DNA of 64,000 nucleotides from Epichloe hybrida (Eukaryota > Ascomycota > Sordariomycetes > Hypocreales > Clavicipitaceae), in assembly GCA_019022495.1 (NCBI GenBank), contig JAFEKR010000057.1:124001-188000 (forward strand), given 5' to 3'. Of the stretch, positions 22,511 through 34,791 are shown in pieces. The notes beneath the pieces are model-generated. The model made no database searches. It was not told where the DNA came from and was given only the letters and a program-made list of their open reading frames with translations. Each line of letters starts with the position of its first letter. The first letter of the stretch is position 1. The position numbers and the translations under genes are program-made.

Positions 22511-25500
22511 CTAGCAGTCTCTCTTTTTCCTTTATAGCTAAAGAGCTTAAAAACGCAATAAAAATTAGATTAAAGGAAAGTATACACTAGTGAATCCCTT
22601 AATAGGAATCCGCTGCTTTAATTAGCCATTATAGCATTAGTTAATTAAATTAATCTATTATTCCTTACCTAAGCTCCTGTCTCCTAATATTATAGGTCTC
22701 TTTACCTATCCTTTAATACAAATCATTAATTCATTTAAATTAATTAAAGAGGAAAGTAATAAATTTAGCAATGCTTTTATTATTATATCCGCCGGATTAT
22801 CATTGCTATTAATCCATCTAACTTCGTAGATCTCATGCCTTTCGTATAATTAACAAAGAGCTATAATATTAATTATTAGTCTCTTCTCCTTTATAGTTCC
22901 TAGCTTTATAAGATATTTATATAATAAAAAAGAATTAGTATAGAGAATTATAGGAATTCAAGGTATCTTCAATTAATCCATAATCTAATGTAAAGTCATG
23001 GAAATCGCGTAGGTAATATCTACGCCTTAAACCATGCTATATAACTTAGAGGTAAGCGCGCTATAAGTAACTCTCTTACTCTTTATTAAGCTATACGTAA
23101 TAATATTACCTTTTATAATAAAAGTATTATCATCTTATATTATCTCGTTACTAATTATAATCACATATCCAATCTATAAGCTTAGATCCTTATTATTAGT
23201 AAGTAATCTATTTACAAACATAAAGAGCTTCGCCTCCTTAAGAACTAAAGGAATATATTATAGTTTATATTATTAATTCTTAATCTACTATTTAAGGTAT
23301 TTATTAAGGCATATAATATCTTCCCTAGAGAGTTCTTAGTATTAAGCTACAATTAACAAGTCATAGGAAGCTTCTAGTTAACACATAGTTATAATATAGC
23401 TTCCTTAGGCTTTTTATTTTATATAGTCTTGCTTTACTATTAGGGATTAAGGATTAACTTCCTTAATCTTCTAACTCTAGCCTTTCTAGGTTAATATTAG
23501 TAAGTTATTAGTGTTCTAGGTTAAGATATAACCGTTAAAAATAAGGGGATTCTTAGTGGTTAATTATTACTTTTCTTTAGCTATAAAATTAGCCTTCTAG
23601 AGCTCTTTCTCTTCTTTTTAGAAGAAATTATTATTACTTAGTCCTAATATATTATTAGTTTATATTCTAATAATACCAAAGAGATTCTTATTATTTAAGG
23701 CTATAATTAATAAGTAGGGATTGTAAGTTAAGGTTATTATATTAAGGTTATCCCTATAGTAATAGAAGTACATTGCTTACTAGTAGGTTCTAGCCTCTAT
23801 AATCCTATAAAGAGGTCTAATTAATTTAATTATAATCCCTTCTAGAAAGAGATATATAATTTACTTTAGTAACCTCACGATAATTAGCCTTATTAGCACT
23901 ATATGCGATTAAGTGTAAGCTTGTGTAATATCGCAAATCCAAAGGTAAATGCCTCTTTTTCTTAATAATAGAGCGATAGCTACAATAAGTCATTAGCTTG
24001 CTCGTTAAATTGTTAGTAATTACGTTAGGATAAATTCCTTTCCTTTGTTATTATAGCCTTATATAATAAGATAGGATTTCTTGTATAATAAGTCCGTCCC
24101 TTTGCCTTTAATCTCTCTAACTATATAAGAATTAAAGATTCTATAACCTCTGTGCTTTGCTAGGTTATACTTAACGAATTTAAACATATCATAGGCTTAT
24201 AAAGCGTTAATCTTAGCTTAATTAGATTACTTAAAGGGTTTTCCTAGGGTTATGATTTTCCCTTCTTAGCGGAGTTAAAAAGTAAGGTTCTAATTAGCCT
24301 CTTCCTTTACTATAAGGAATACTATATTTAGTATCCCTCTAGTTATAGCTTCTTAAATAAAGGCCTTCTCCTAATCTTCGTTTATAAGTATATAAAGCTA
24401 AATTAGGCTAATATATTTCTTAGGGCTATAAGGTCTTCTTTTCCTTGCTTTTATTCCTTTAGGGTAAGGTAGTAAGTCTTTAACTTAATAGCTTCCCTTT
24501 AGGGCCTTCTAGGCTTTATAAGCTTCTTCTTTAGACTCTTCTACGCTTATAAATTAAACTATAAGGGCCTTTCTTAGTCTCCCTTATCTTCTCTTAGCTA
24601 GTACCTATAGCTCTTTGCCTTCTTCTATTAGGGGATCTCTTTTAGTAGTAGTAGTTAGTTATATAGTTACTTCTTCCTTTATATTATTAAGCTCTATCTC
24701 CTACTTCTCTAGTCCCTTTATAATACATAAGTCTTTATAGTAAGGCTTCACTACTATAAAGCGGAACTTCACTAGGCCACAGGGTATATTAACTATATAA
24801 GTCTCTCTATTAGTAGTAAGCAGCTTATAAGGGCTATACTAGCTGCCCTTCTCTCTTTACACACGTATATTAGCCTATAAGAGTAGCTAATATATAGGCG
24901 CTATATCAAGGCCATTCTAGGCTTTAAGGGCATTATAGACCTGCTATAAAGCTAGATAGTAGTAGACTTTATTAGTAGCTTTGTAAATTACTTTAGTATA
25001 TTAAATAATAAAGACACTTAGTAGTAACTTATCTATTATTTATAGGTAGCCTCTAAAGACTAGTAAGGTTAGGATAATACTATTTAGGCCTATAAAGTTA
25101 TTAATTACTTTAATAGCTATTTAAAGGCATTACTCTAGCATAAGTTCTATCCTAATTAAGTCTATAATAATATCATAAGCTTAGCGTAAAAGTCCGTGAT
25201 ATCTCTTAACCTTTCTAATACTATTATAGGCTTTAATTAGCATCTTATTAGTCTTAATTAACATTAGTTAAGTATAGTGCTTAAACTTAGCGAAAGTAAA
25301 GTTATTACTAGCGTCATATATAATCCATTCTAGAGGTCCAAGATAAGTGTTAATCTAATATTCGTGGATAGTATCCTAAATATCTTAAGCCTTTTACTTC
25401 CTTAGATCAAGGAATTAGGCTACCTAGAACAATATTGCTAAATCAACAATATAAAGTACTAGTTAGCTATCAATCTGCATGATATTAATAATAATCTTAT

Positions 25501-28500
25501 AGTTAAATTTATAGTTATCTTTAATTATAAACTTAAATTAACTAGGGGCCTTTCCATATATCTAGTAATAGTAGCAGACTTTAGTTAATTTCTTAATTAC
25601 CTAGTGTTTAACTTTATAACTAGCTTAGTAAAGGATCTTTATAAGTTATTAAACAAAAAGGTAACTAAGTTAATAATATAATTAACAGATATCTCCTTCT
25701 AAAAGGTAAAAGGTAACTATTTCTCTTGCTTCTAGTAACCACTAAGGATAGCCCTATTATCACATAATAGGTATAGCCTTATTACCTTAGATAAGTACGT
25801 TAGCAAGGTTATTAATCTTAACTTATATTTTATCCATATTAGTAATTAAGAAGAGAAAGGGGGTATTTATATTAAGGACGTAGAATTTAAGCTCTCTAAG
25901 TTCTATAGGTATATAAAGGATTTCTCTTATAACTACTAATCTAGCGCTAAATATAATAATTTAGGGTTCGCAAGGGGTTACCTTTAATAAAGGCATTAAT
26001 CTTAATAGAGCCTTTACTTATACCTCTCCTATAGTTAACTTTCCTATAGCGCTAGTATTAGGCATAATCCCTCTAAAAACCTCTTTAGAATAGTATTCTT
26101 TAGAGATATAGCAAATTAAGCCTTTATTACACTCTTATAGCTTATAAAGCTCCTGCCTAAGGAATGTATATTAGAAAGCTTAATTATTTAGGGTTACAAG
26201 GATATTAACATTAGTAGCATTATAGTTAGTTTATAATCTAGAGTAGAAGAATTATGTAATACTTAGGTATACTATTAATAGTAGCTCCTCTATATTATTA
26301 TTATTATCTTTAGCTTCTATACAAGCCAAAAGATATAATTCCTAATTCTAACCCAAGCCTTTATTAGGCTTATTATTATCCTACCCTTTATAGGAGGCAA
26401 GGAATACCTAGAATCTCTTCTCTAAAGGGGGTATATAATATATTTTACTAGCCTACTAGTAGTCCTTTTCCTTTTAATATTCTTTAGTAAAGTAATTAGA
26501 GAACTAGCAGCCACTCTTACTATATATAAAGTAGCGCTTAGTGCTTAGCCTAGGGCTCTATCTATAATAACTTCCTTTACCGCAAGGGGATAATTACTAT
26601 CTATACTAATAATTAGTAAATATAGCCTCTAGAGGGTCTCCTTATTAGTACTAAAGGTATTAGAAGGGCCTCTTGTTTAATTCCGTAATAGTAATTACCT
26701 TATAGAGGTCTCTAGCAAGACTTTTAAAGCCTAGGGAGTGTATATATTCCACTATCTAACATTTAGGCACACTAGCTATAGTATTTAAGGCTTACTTATA
26801 AAGCTTAGTATTTACTGTTTTAGCAAGGTATAGTCCTTTATAAATCTTCTTAAGGGTTAATAACATAATCTTAAGGTAATTAAGCTTACTTTTATTAGGG
26901 TTCTTCTTAATTATATTCTTTAATATTATACTACTCTATTAGTAGTAATAGAATTACTAGTTACTTTCTATCTTAAAGCGCTAATAAATATAAGTAATTA
27001 TCTCTTTATAGGAATAGTTATTCCTAAAGAGATAATTAAGGTAGTATTACTTAGCATTACCTATTAACATAATAGGGAAAGCCTTCTAATAATATATTTA
27101 AGGAAGGTTAATTCTATTATACTTGTTTTCAAAGAGCGTAATCTTTAGCGTTAAGAAGTTATATAGCTTTTTACTATAGCGGTTGCTATCCTTATACATC
27201 TTTGTAAGCTCTAAGATCTTCTTTATAATCTAATCTTCAGAGGGGAATTGCTATAAAGGCACAATTTATTATAAATAATAGTCTACTAGTTATTCTTGAT
27301 AATAATTATCTAGATGGAGCTGTTAATATAATAGGGATTATTATAAGGGTTTTTATAAGGGTTTAAGTAATCTCTAGGGTTAGGGAAGGTTAATTTCTAG
27401 GGTAGGCTAGTGGGGCTATTAATATTAAGGTTCTAGGGGTTTAGAAGATTATAGTCTTTCTTATAATCTTTCCTATAACTAAAGGGGTATTAAGGTTTAA
27501 TAAAGCACTTCCTTAAGTAATACTAGGATTAAATATCCTAGGCCTTACCTAATAAGGACACTATAATCTTGTAAAGAATTACGTAATTCTCTAATAATAT
27601 CCTTAGATACCCTTTTAAAGGTGTCTTTAGACTAGCCTTTAATGTCTTCTTAGAATAATTCCTATAGGTTATTATCTCTCTATCCTTAATGCTTACTAAG
27701 GTTAATAAATCTTATAATCTAGTTATTAAGCTTAAGCTACGTAGCAGTCTCTAGATCTAGCTTAACAAATTCTTTCTAATTACTAGAGAAGTCATAAGTA
27801 AGCTATTAAAGGCATAAGGGTAACTTATACTCTTAGGGTCTTTTAGGGGTAATAGTTAAAGCCTTGCTATTACTAGTAGCCTTTGCTCTTATAGAAGGTC
27901 TAGATTCCTCTGCTATCTTTAACTATTAAAGGAAAAAGCAGCAATAGGAGTAAATCAATAGGGACAAAGAAAGCAATAGAAGTGCTAAAAGTAAGCAAAA
28001 GTAACAAGAAAAATAATAATAAATTAACAGGAATTATCCTTCCTATTTTTTATAAAAAGAAGGGAAGGAGGTAATCTCTCTTTCTTACTAATAAGTACAG
28101 GGCAAATAGCACTAATAATAAAGGGGGCAAAAAACAAGCTATAGATGCTTATACGAACAGATTAAAGGTCTATTGGATAAAGGGAATATTTATAAAGAAG
28201 TTATAGATATATTAGCTAGCTTAGCTAAGGTTATTTAACGTTAGGTTTGAAATAAATGCCTTACGGCAATAGATTCGGTTATTTGGTTAGTTTTCTTATA
28301 ATAGACAATAGAATTAACAATTAATAACAATATCCTAGATAGATATAACTAAGTTATATCCCTAAGCCTAAGGGTTAATAGATCAATTCCTTAGAAGCCT
28401 AATAAGCCTATAACTAGGATTCTAGTCTCTTCCTTTAGCACACTTATGTAGTTATACCTCTCTACCACAATAACCGTTACGGCATAATAAGGGGTAGTAG

Positions 28501-28581
28501 TAGTAGTATTTGTAAAAATGTCTTTTCTTGTGATACCTAGCTTATCTATAGTTATAAAGTCAACTACTAATTAGTATTAGT
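22251..28581 (-). mobile_element. Long copia-type element B3, minus strand, right LTR destroyed
   Basis: The left LTR (22251-22510) is of the B type. The interior of about 6 kb keeps the whole length that B1 lacks. Near 22770-22850 the minus strand reads EVRWINSNDNPADI, the C-terminal RNase H signature of fungal Ty1/copia elements, which fixes orientation. The right end shows the same pre-LTR sequence as B1 (CTAATTAG) and then only seven LTR bases (28575-28581) before the Copia at 28582. All frames are broken by RIP-type stops. Confidence 0.8.
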
Positions 28582-28656
28582 TGTTAAAAATAAGACCTAT
28601 TTTTAGCCCTTTTCTAGTTAAAGAACCTTCTTATTACTAGCTTGCTTTGCAAGTCT

Positions 28657-28732
28657 GACAGCTGCACTGCAGCTGTCAACGGTCGCGAGGGCAGCTGTCA
28701 ATGGCTGCGTCGCAGCTGTCAACAGCTGCGAC
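28657..28732 (+). promoter_or_regulatory. Palindromic CAGCTG cluster in the LTR
   Basis: Five CAGCTG hexamers fall within 76 bases. Two perfect inverted repeats stand out: arms GACAGCTGCA/TGCAGCTGTC around one base (28657-28677) and arms GTCGCAGCTG/CAGCTGCGAC around TCAA (28709-28732). CAGCTG is an E-box type (bHLH) site. A role in transcription is inferred. The same cluster is in the 3' LTR from 34867. Confidence 0.55.
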
Positions 28733-28818
28733 TGACCGTGTGGATGACTAATTAGTCAATTGCGTTGTGGCTGCAAGTGTGGCTACAACCACGCCACTAG
28801 TAATTAGGTAAGCTAGGG

Positions 28819-28841
28819 TGACGTAAGCTAGGGTGACGTAA
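28819..28841 (+). promoter_or_regulatory. Two tandem TGACGTAA sites in the LTR
   Basis: TGACGTAA occurs at 28819-28826 and 28834-28841 inside a 15-bp tandem repeat (GGGTGACGTAAGCTA). This is the core of ATF/CREB-type bZIP sites, common in stress-responsive promoters. Function is inferred. Confidence 0.5.
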
Positions 28842-29404
28842 GCAGGTTACCCTACACATAACTTACCCTATAGCTATATTTGACAACGATTTTCTCTTTA
28901 TCTAGAGGTCGTACAAAAGTTTCACATATAGCAAATTGAAGCTTGAAGATAGGGCTTTCTCTTTATGCAAGGTTATTTTTTGGACCAAAAGTTGGTGCAT
29001 ACGGGTTGCTAGCTAGTATGGTGGTGAGTCGATTTTTTGGTTTTTGCATACAAATGAATTTTGCGGAAAATCAAAAGTGGCCCGTAAGACCCCGTTGGCG
29101 GCCCGGATCCACCGATACGGTCGGTAGGTCTATGAGAGGAAGAAGATCTTTTCAACTAGCTAGATAGCTAGTCCTCTCAACTAACAACAGCCGCATTGCC
29201 CGTACAACGTATCTAAAATCAATTCTATTGCTCTATAAGATATCATAAAAGTGATCTAAATTGAATTCTATTAGTTGATAACTGCCACAACCTTCCGTTG
29301 CGTTGCGTTGATTGATTCAACGTTGCAGCCCTATTGGTCCCCGACCGTAGAGCTTGCACCTGTACAGCTGTTGCCAGCTGGCAACTAGCTCCCTACATTT
29401 CAAT

Positions 29405-29420
29405 AGGTTATGAGCCCGGC
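29405..29420 (+). other. Primer-binding site complementary to the anticodon arm of initiator tRNA-Met
   Basis: Two bases after the LTR comes AGGTTATGAGCCCGGC. Its complement holds GGGCUCAUAACC, the anticodon stem-loop of methionine tRNA with anticodon CAU. Copia itself is primed by an internal fragment of initiator tRNA-Met rather than by a tRNA 3' end, so this fits the family. The tRNA gene itself is not in the window. Confidence 0.65.
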
Positions 29421-29465
29421 TCTATCACTATAGATTCCTTTTAGGTCACTTTGTGTACGATTACA

Positions 29466-29617
29466 GAAGACTTCCCTTCTATAAAAAAGGAAGGACCTGC
29501 GAGAAAGAAGCTTTTCCCTTCTATAAAAAGGAATCAATTGTGGCTACAGAAGACTTCCCTTCTATAAAAAAGGAAGGACCCGCGAGATAGAAGCTTTTCC
29601 CTTCTATAAAAAGGAAA
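29466..29617 (+). repeat. Leader repeats with TATA-containing hairpin modules
   Basis: An 83-bp unit starting GAAGACTTCCCTTC repeats at 29466 and 29549. Each unit carries two modules of the form CCCTTCTATAAAAAGGAA, able to pair CCTTC with GAAGG or TTCC with GGAA around TATAAAA. The last module ends next to the gag ATG. The inverted copy has more modules (56162-56464). Confidence 0.8.
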
Positions 29618-32600
29618 ATGGATACCAAAGGAAAGGGAAAGGGACCTGTTATCCCTGACCCTAGTGCGCAAGAGGTTCTAAATAACCAGCTAAAAGAGCA
29701 GGCTATTAAGCAACAAGCAACTATAGACCAGTTATTAGAGAAGCTAGAAAGCCTATCTATAACTGTAAATAGTCGTATGGAGGGTGTGGAATCTGATAAG
29801 CCCGCTAGTCAGCAGCAAGATCAGCAGCCTGTTCAAGAAAATCAAGCTAAATCTAGCTCTGTACAAGCAACCTTTAATAATTCAATTATTAAGGAATTCA
29901 ATAAAAGGGTTTATAGTTTTCCAGAGACTGCTAGGCTTAAAGGAGCCGAAAATTTCGAACAATGGAAGCAAGCCCTAACTATCCAATTTAGAGCTTTAGG
30001 CATACCTAATTTTCTAGATAATCCGGAGAGTTCTAGGGCGCTAGGGGATCCAGATTAAGCTATTATCCTTATGTTACTAAGGGATAGTTGTACAGAAGGA
30101 CCCCAAGCCGCTATAACTTGGCAAAAATCACCTGAAGAAGCCTATAATTTACTTGTAAGGCAATATTCACATAGCGTTGAAATCCAGAGGGGGTCCCTAT
30201 ATTCAGAATTTCATAACCTGAATTTTCAAGAGTTTAAGGGGACTCTAGAGTCCTTTAATGCAGTCTTTAATAATCTACTAGCTAGATTATCGATTTCAGG
30301 GGTCCTGATTGCTCCGATAGATCAGGTTAATCAATATCTTCAATCCCTAAAATCAACCTTCCCTCAGTGGGCTGAGAGGCAACGATTCAGCATGCGCACG
30401 AATAGGGCTATAGGGGCTCCCCTAGAAGCCCTAAATCTTCAATTTTTGATGGCAGACCTTCTAGCAGAACAGAGGGATAAGTCATCTACGGTATCCAAAG
30501 CCCTGAATTATAGGGCTAAAAACCTTAAAAAGGGTGCCAAAGAAAAAGAAAAGGCCCCTAAGGATCAGAAGAAGAAAGGAGGCTCTGAAGAAAATAAGGG
30601 CTCTTCTAATTCTAATTCTTCTTCTAATAAGAAGAAGAAGAAGAAGCAAAAAGGTCAAAAATCAGATAAAAAGGATAATAAAGAGACCTCTGGAGAGGGA
30701 TCTTTTATGCTAGGAAATTACAACCTTTCTAACGGTGCTCTTAAACCGTACAAGAAGCCTAGCCTTCATAAGACTAGTTATAAGAGCTCTAGTGATAGCA
30801 GCTCTGATTCTAGCTCTAGTGAATCGGATAATGAAAATCAAGAAATTAAAACCTTAAATGGTTTTAATTATTACAGCAAAGACATGAAAAAGGCCCTATT
30901 ATATGATACAGGTTCGACTGTACATATTGTTAATTCTAGGGAGGTCTTTAGGGATTATACCCCCTATAAAAAGGGGGAATCCGACCCTATCATAACTGGT
31001 GGTGGCCCTATTTACGCTAAGGGTCACGGTAGTGCTGTTTTTGAGGTCCTATATCAGAAAAATCCAGCTAAATATAGGACCTTAGTGCTTAAAGATGCGC
31101 TATATTTTCCTCAGCTTGATGTTAATATAGTTAGTGGACTTACGCACTATATATCTGGTGGTTGCCTTATAAAAAACCTACTTTATCTTAAAGATAGGTC
31201 TCTTATTGCAACCTTAGATATAGAAAAACATGGTTTTTTCTTCCACGTTAAAAACCAATCTACGCCTAAGTTATCTAAAGGGCCCTGTAATAATTCGCAT
31301 TATATCCGACCTTTTACCTACGCCGCTTTTAAGGGTCATAGTTACCCTATAGAGGTTCAAATTCCCTCTAAAAAGCCGGATTAGGCTTCTGATTTAGACG
31401 AAATCGACGAAAATGATGATGATATTGAAGAAATCGTACGGGATGATTTAGGGGAATTAGTCCCTTCTTCTTCGCCTATAGCCCCAGGTTGGGTCCCTTA
31501 TAAATCTAAGGAAATAGATTTAGGGGTGTTAGAGGGCCCTAGTGGAGGAAAAGGGTCCCTAATACCTCTCCAAGAGGCCTGTGGTTCTCAAGGGGCCCAG
31601 CAGGGGACTAGTGAAGAGGGCCCTAGTCTAGATCCTAATTCAGACCCTAAGGATCTTCAATATCAACGGTTGTTAGAACTAGCTGGCCTATGGCATGTAC
31701 GATTAGGGCACCTAGGTCTTCCTTTGCTAAAGAAAACTAGCCTTATAACTAAAGGAATCCCTGATTTTTCTAAAATTAAGGATAAGGATTTTAGATGTAT
31801 TGCTTGTGATCAATCTAAGGCAGTTAGAAGACCCAGGAAATTAGCTATCCCTGACCCCCCAAGAGCTCTAGATCGAATAGAGGGGGATACGCTAAAAATC
31901 AGCCCCACGCCGTACAATAAGCAGTCAATTTGCTTATTTCTAGTTGATCGAAAGACTAGATATAAGTGGGTTATCTTATTACCTAATAAGGAAGGCCCAA
32001 CTGTTTATAAGGCTATCAAAGGCTTCTTCAGAGGGCTTAAAAATCAACTAGGTCAATATCCTAGGCACCTTCACTTCGATGGGGGCCAGGAAATCGATTC
32101 TAGTTGTCAAGCTTGGTTGAATTCTAAAGGGATCAAATTTACGACTTCTAGTCCCTATATCCATGAGCAAAATGGATTAGCAGAACGTTCAATTCGTACT
32201 ATTCTAGATCGATTAAGGGCTACTATCCAGTGGGCAAAATTACCGTTATTTTTATGGTGTTTTGTATTACCTGCAGTTGTTAACCTAGTTAATATAACTG
32301 CTAATACCACTAAGGATGAAAGCCCTGAACAGCTGCTATCTAGGGAGCTAAATCAGCCTTATACAACTGATATTAGCAGTATTAGAGCTATAGGATCTCA
32401 CTGTGAGATTCTAATCCCCCTGGAAAAACAACCTAAAGCCCAGAAGTTAGCAGCTAGGACTATCCCTGGAAGACTTTTAGCTACACTAGGTTCTAACACC
32501 TACCTAGTGTACATCCCCTCTAAAAGGCTAGTTACAAAGACTAGCTTTATTAAGATTATAGAACCTATAGGCCCTGTTTCTAAAGGCTTACCTAGGATTT

Positions 32601-34582
32601 CTATAGGGGATAACCCTTTAGAGGGGGAAAATGATCTAGAAAATGAAAATCAACAAAATCTAGACCAAGGTTCAAAGGATTATCCTATAGACAACATAGG
32701 TATCCCTGTAGGTCAAGAAAAACCACCTACAGGCCCCAAAGAACCCCCTAAAGGCTTAATTCCAGCGGATCCCATACAGGCGCAGCCTATAACTCAACCA
32801 GGAAATCAGATTTCGACTTCGGACCTCGATTTTGACAAAATTATCGATTTCGACCCTAATATCGACCCTATGGATGTTGATATTAGTTCCCCTTCTTCTC
32901 TAGATTTCATAAAAGAAATCTGCTTTAAGGTACGGGAGAAGCTAAAGGAAAAGAATCCTATTAGCCCCGAGCCTAAGACCTGGAAGCAGGCTATATCTAG
33001 CCCTGAAAGGGATAAATGGATAGAAGCCACGTACAAGGAATACGAACAGCTTCTAAAGGCTGGTACTTTTAAATTTATAGGGAAAGATCAAATCCCTAAG
33101 GGCCGAAAAGTACTAAAGAATAGGCTTGTTTATAAGCTTAAAAAGGATAAAGAAAATAATCCTTTAAAATATAAGGCTCGACTCGTTGCTAAGGGATTTA
33201 TGCAAATCGAAGGCCTAGATTACCTAGAGACCTTCGCTGCCACAAGCATTCCCCCTAGCTGGAGGATTTTACTAGCCCTAGCGGCTTGGAATAACTGGGA
33301 AATCGAACAAATCGATTTTATAGGAGCTTTTCTTAATAGTAAGCTACAACAACAGATTTATATGGTTATTCCAGAAGGGTTTATTGAATTCCTTGAGGCA
33401 AATCCTAAACTAGCTAAATTAGCTAGAAGTTTTGGCTGGAAACCTTCTAAAGATCAAGTAATTTTATTACAGAAGTCTTTATACGGCCTAAAACAAAGCT
33501 CAAGGGAATGGCAACAAGCGCTAATATTAGTGCTTAAATCCCTAGGATTTAACCCTTTAATATCTGACCCAGCTATCTTCTTTAATCCTTCAACCAAAAC
33601 CTTCGTCATTACGTACGTTGATGACTGTCTTCTAATTGGACCGGATTTATCTTATATCCAAAGGCTTAAAAAGGAACTTCATAAAGTCTATCCAATAGAA
33701 GATAGGGGGCCTGCTGAATTCTTCTTAGGGGTTTAAATCGTACGAGATAGGCCTAATAGAATACTGAAAATTCATCAATCTCAGTATATATTAGAAGCCT
33801 TAAAACGATTTAATATGCTAGATAGTAAGCCTATTAGCATACCTCTTCAGCCAGGCGTTTTAGCTACGCAGACAACTAAGCTTTTAATAGCTAGCGAAAT
33901 CAAGCTTTATCAGTGCATTATAGGGACTATAATGTACCTAATGTTGCTTACAAGGCCTGATACAGCTTTCACGCTACAGTGGTTATTTACTGCACTAGCT
34001 AGCCCTTATATAGAACACCTAAAAGCAGCTAAAAATCTGCTAAGGTATCTATTAGGGACTAGATTCCTTGCTATTATCTATAGGGGAGACCCTAAAGGTT
34101 TAGTTAGCAAAAGCCTAATAGGTTATTGTGATAGTGATTTTGCAGGGGATAAAAAGACCTCAAAATCAACCTATGCTTATCTATTCAAGCTAGCTGGCGG
34201 ACCTATTAGCTGGAAATCAAAGAAAGCTAGTACAATAGCTCTATCAACACTAGAAGCTGAAGCTGATGCTATCTGCGAGACCTTCCGGGAGCTTCAGTGG
34301 CTTCAGGGCTTATTTAAGGAGCTAAAAACCCCTATTTCTCCCCCTATCCAGATATATTGCGATAATCAAGGCGCTATAACTACTGCTTATAACCCTGCTT
34401 TACATAGTCGTACAAAGCATACATTGCTAAAGTTCAACTATATTAGGCAACAGGTTTTAGAGGGTTTAGCTAAGATTGAATATCTAGATACGAAGTCAAT
34501 GCCTGCAGATGGTCTTACGAAACCTCTTTCTAGACCTCTTCATCAGGCTTTTATTAAGCTTTTAGGGCTTAATAATTATTAA
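29618..34582 (+). pseudogene. Copia gag-pol polyprotein, one frame with three stop codons
   Basis: The frame spans 4965 nt (1654 sense codons plus the final TAA) and is broken only at 30056 (TAA), 31382 (TAG) and 33734 (TAA). Gag follows the ATG at 29618; it has no CCHC zinc knuckle but a Lys- and Ser-rich stretch (about 30517-30840). Protease shows DTGSTVHIVN at 30905. Integrase has a His/Cys finger (H at 31694 and in RLGHLG, then CIAC near 31796) and D, D, E positions at IEGDTLK (31877), HFDGGQE (32071) and NGLAERS (32170-32190). Reverse transcriptase runs from RLVYKLKK to YVDDCLLIG (33613). RNase H shows GYCDSDFAG near 34120 and ends at KPLSRPLHQAF. The inverted copy has CAA at the first and third stops and also TAG at the second. 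The protein would drive retrotransposition in cytoplasmic particles; as it stands full translation is blocked unless stops are read through. Confidence 0.92.
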
Positions 34583-34791
34583 ACCAACAACTAATTCCCT
34601 TCAACAGGGAACCAAAAAACAACGTTAAAAAGGGAGCTATATTTAACAATAGCTAGGAATTCAAAAAGGGGGCTTTTTTCATATTTTCCTGTTTTTCCCT
34701 TTTTATCTGTTATTAAAAGTTGTTGATTTTTCCCTATAGTCTTTTTGTACACTTCTAATTGCTTTTAAATGTAATTCTTTTGTAGAGGGGG
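34583..34791 (+). other. Copia 3' untranslated region and polypurine tract
   Basis: This short AT-rich stretch follows the gag-pol stop. It ends in GTAGAGGGGG directly before the 3' LTR, the expected primer for plus-strand DNA synthesis. No gene is present. Confidence 0.7.

Larger units (their letters stand above)
28582..29402 (+). repeat. 5' LTR of the plus-strand Copia
   Basis: 821 bp, from TGTTAAAAATAAGACC to CCCTACATTTCA. It contains a cluster of CAGCTG palindromes (28657-28732), two TGACGTAA sites (28819-28841) and further CAGCTG sites near 29375-29390. The differences from the 3' LTR are mainly transitions. A 74-codon open frame (28943-29167) exists in both LTRs but only because they are copies. 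Confidence 0.95.

Noticed and set aside
28943..29167. 74-codon open frame present identically in both plus-strand Copia LTRs (also 35153-35377)
   Set aside because: Its conservation is explained by LTR duplication. The inverted copy does not preserve it and it has no recognisable domain.
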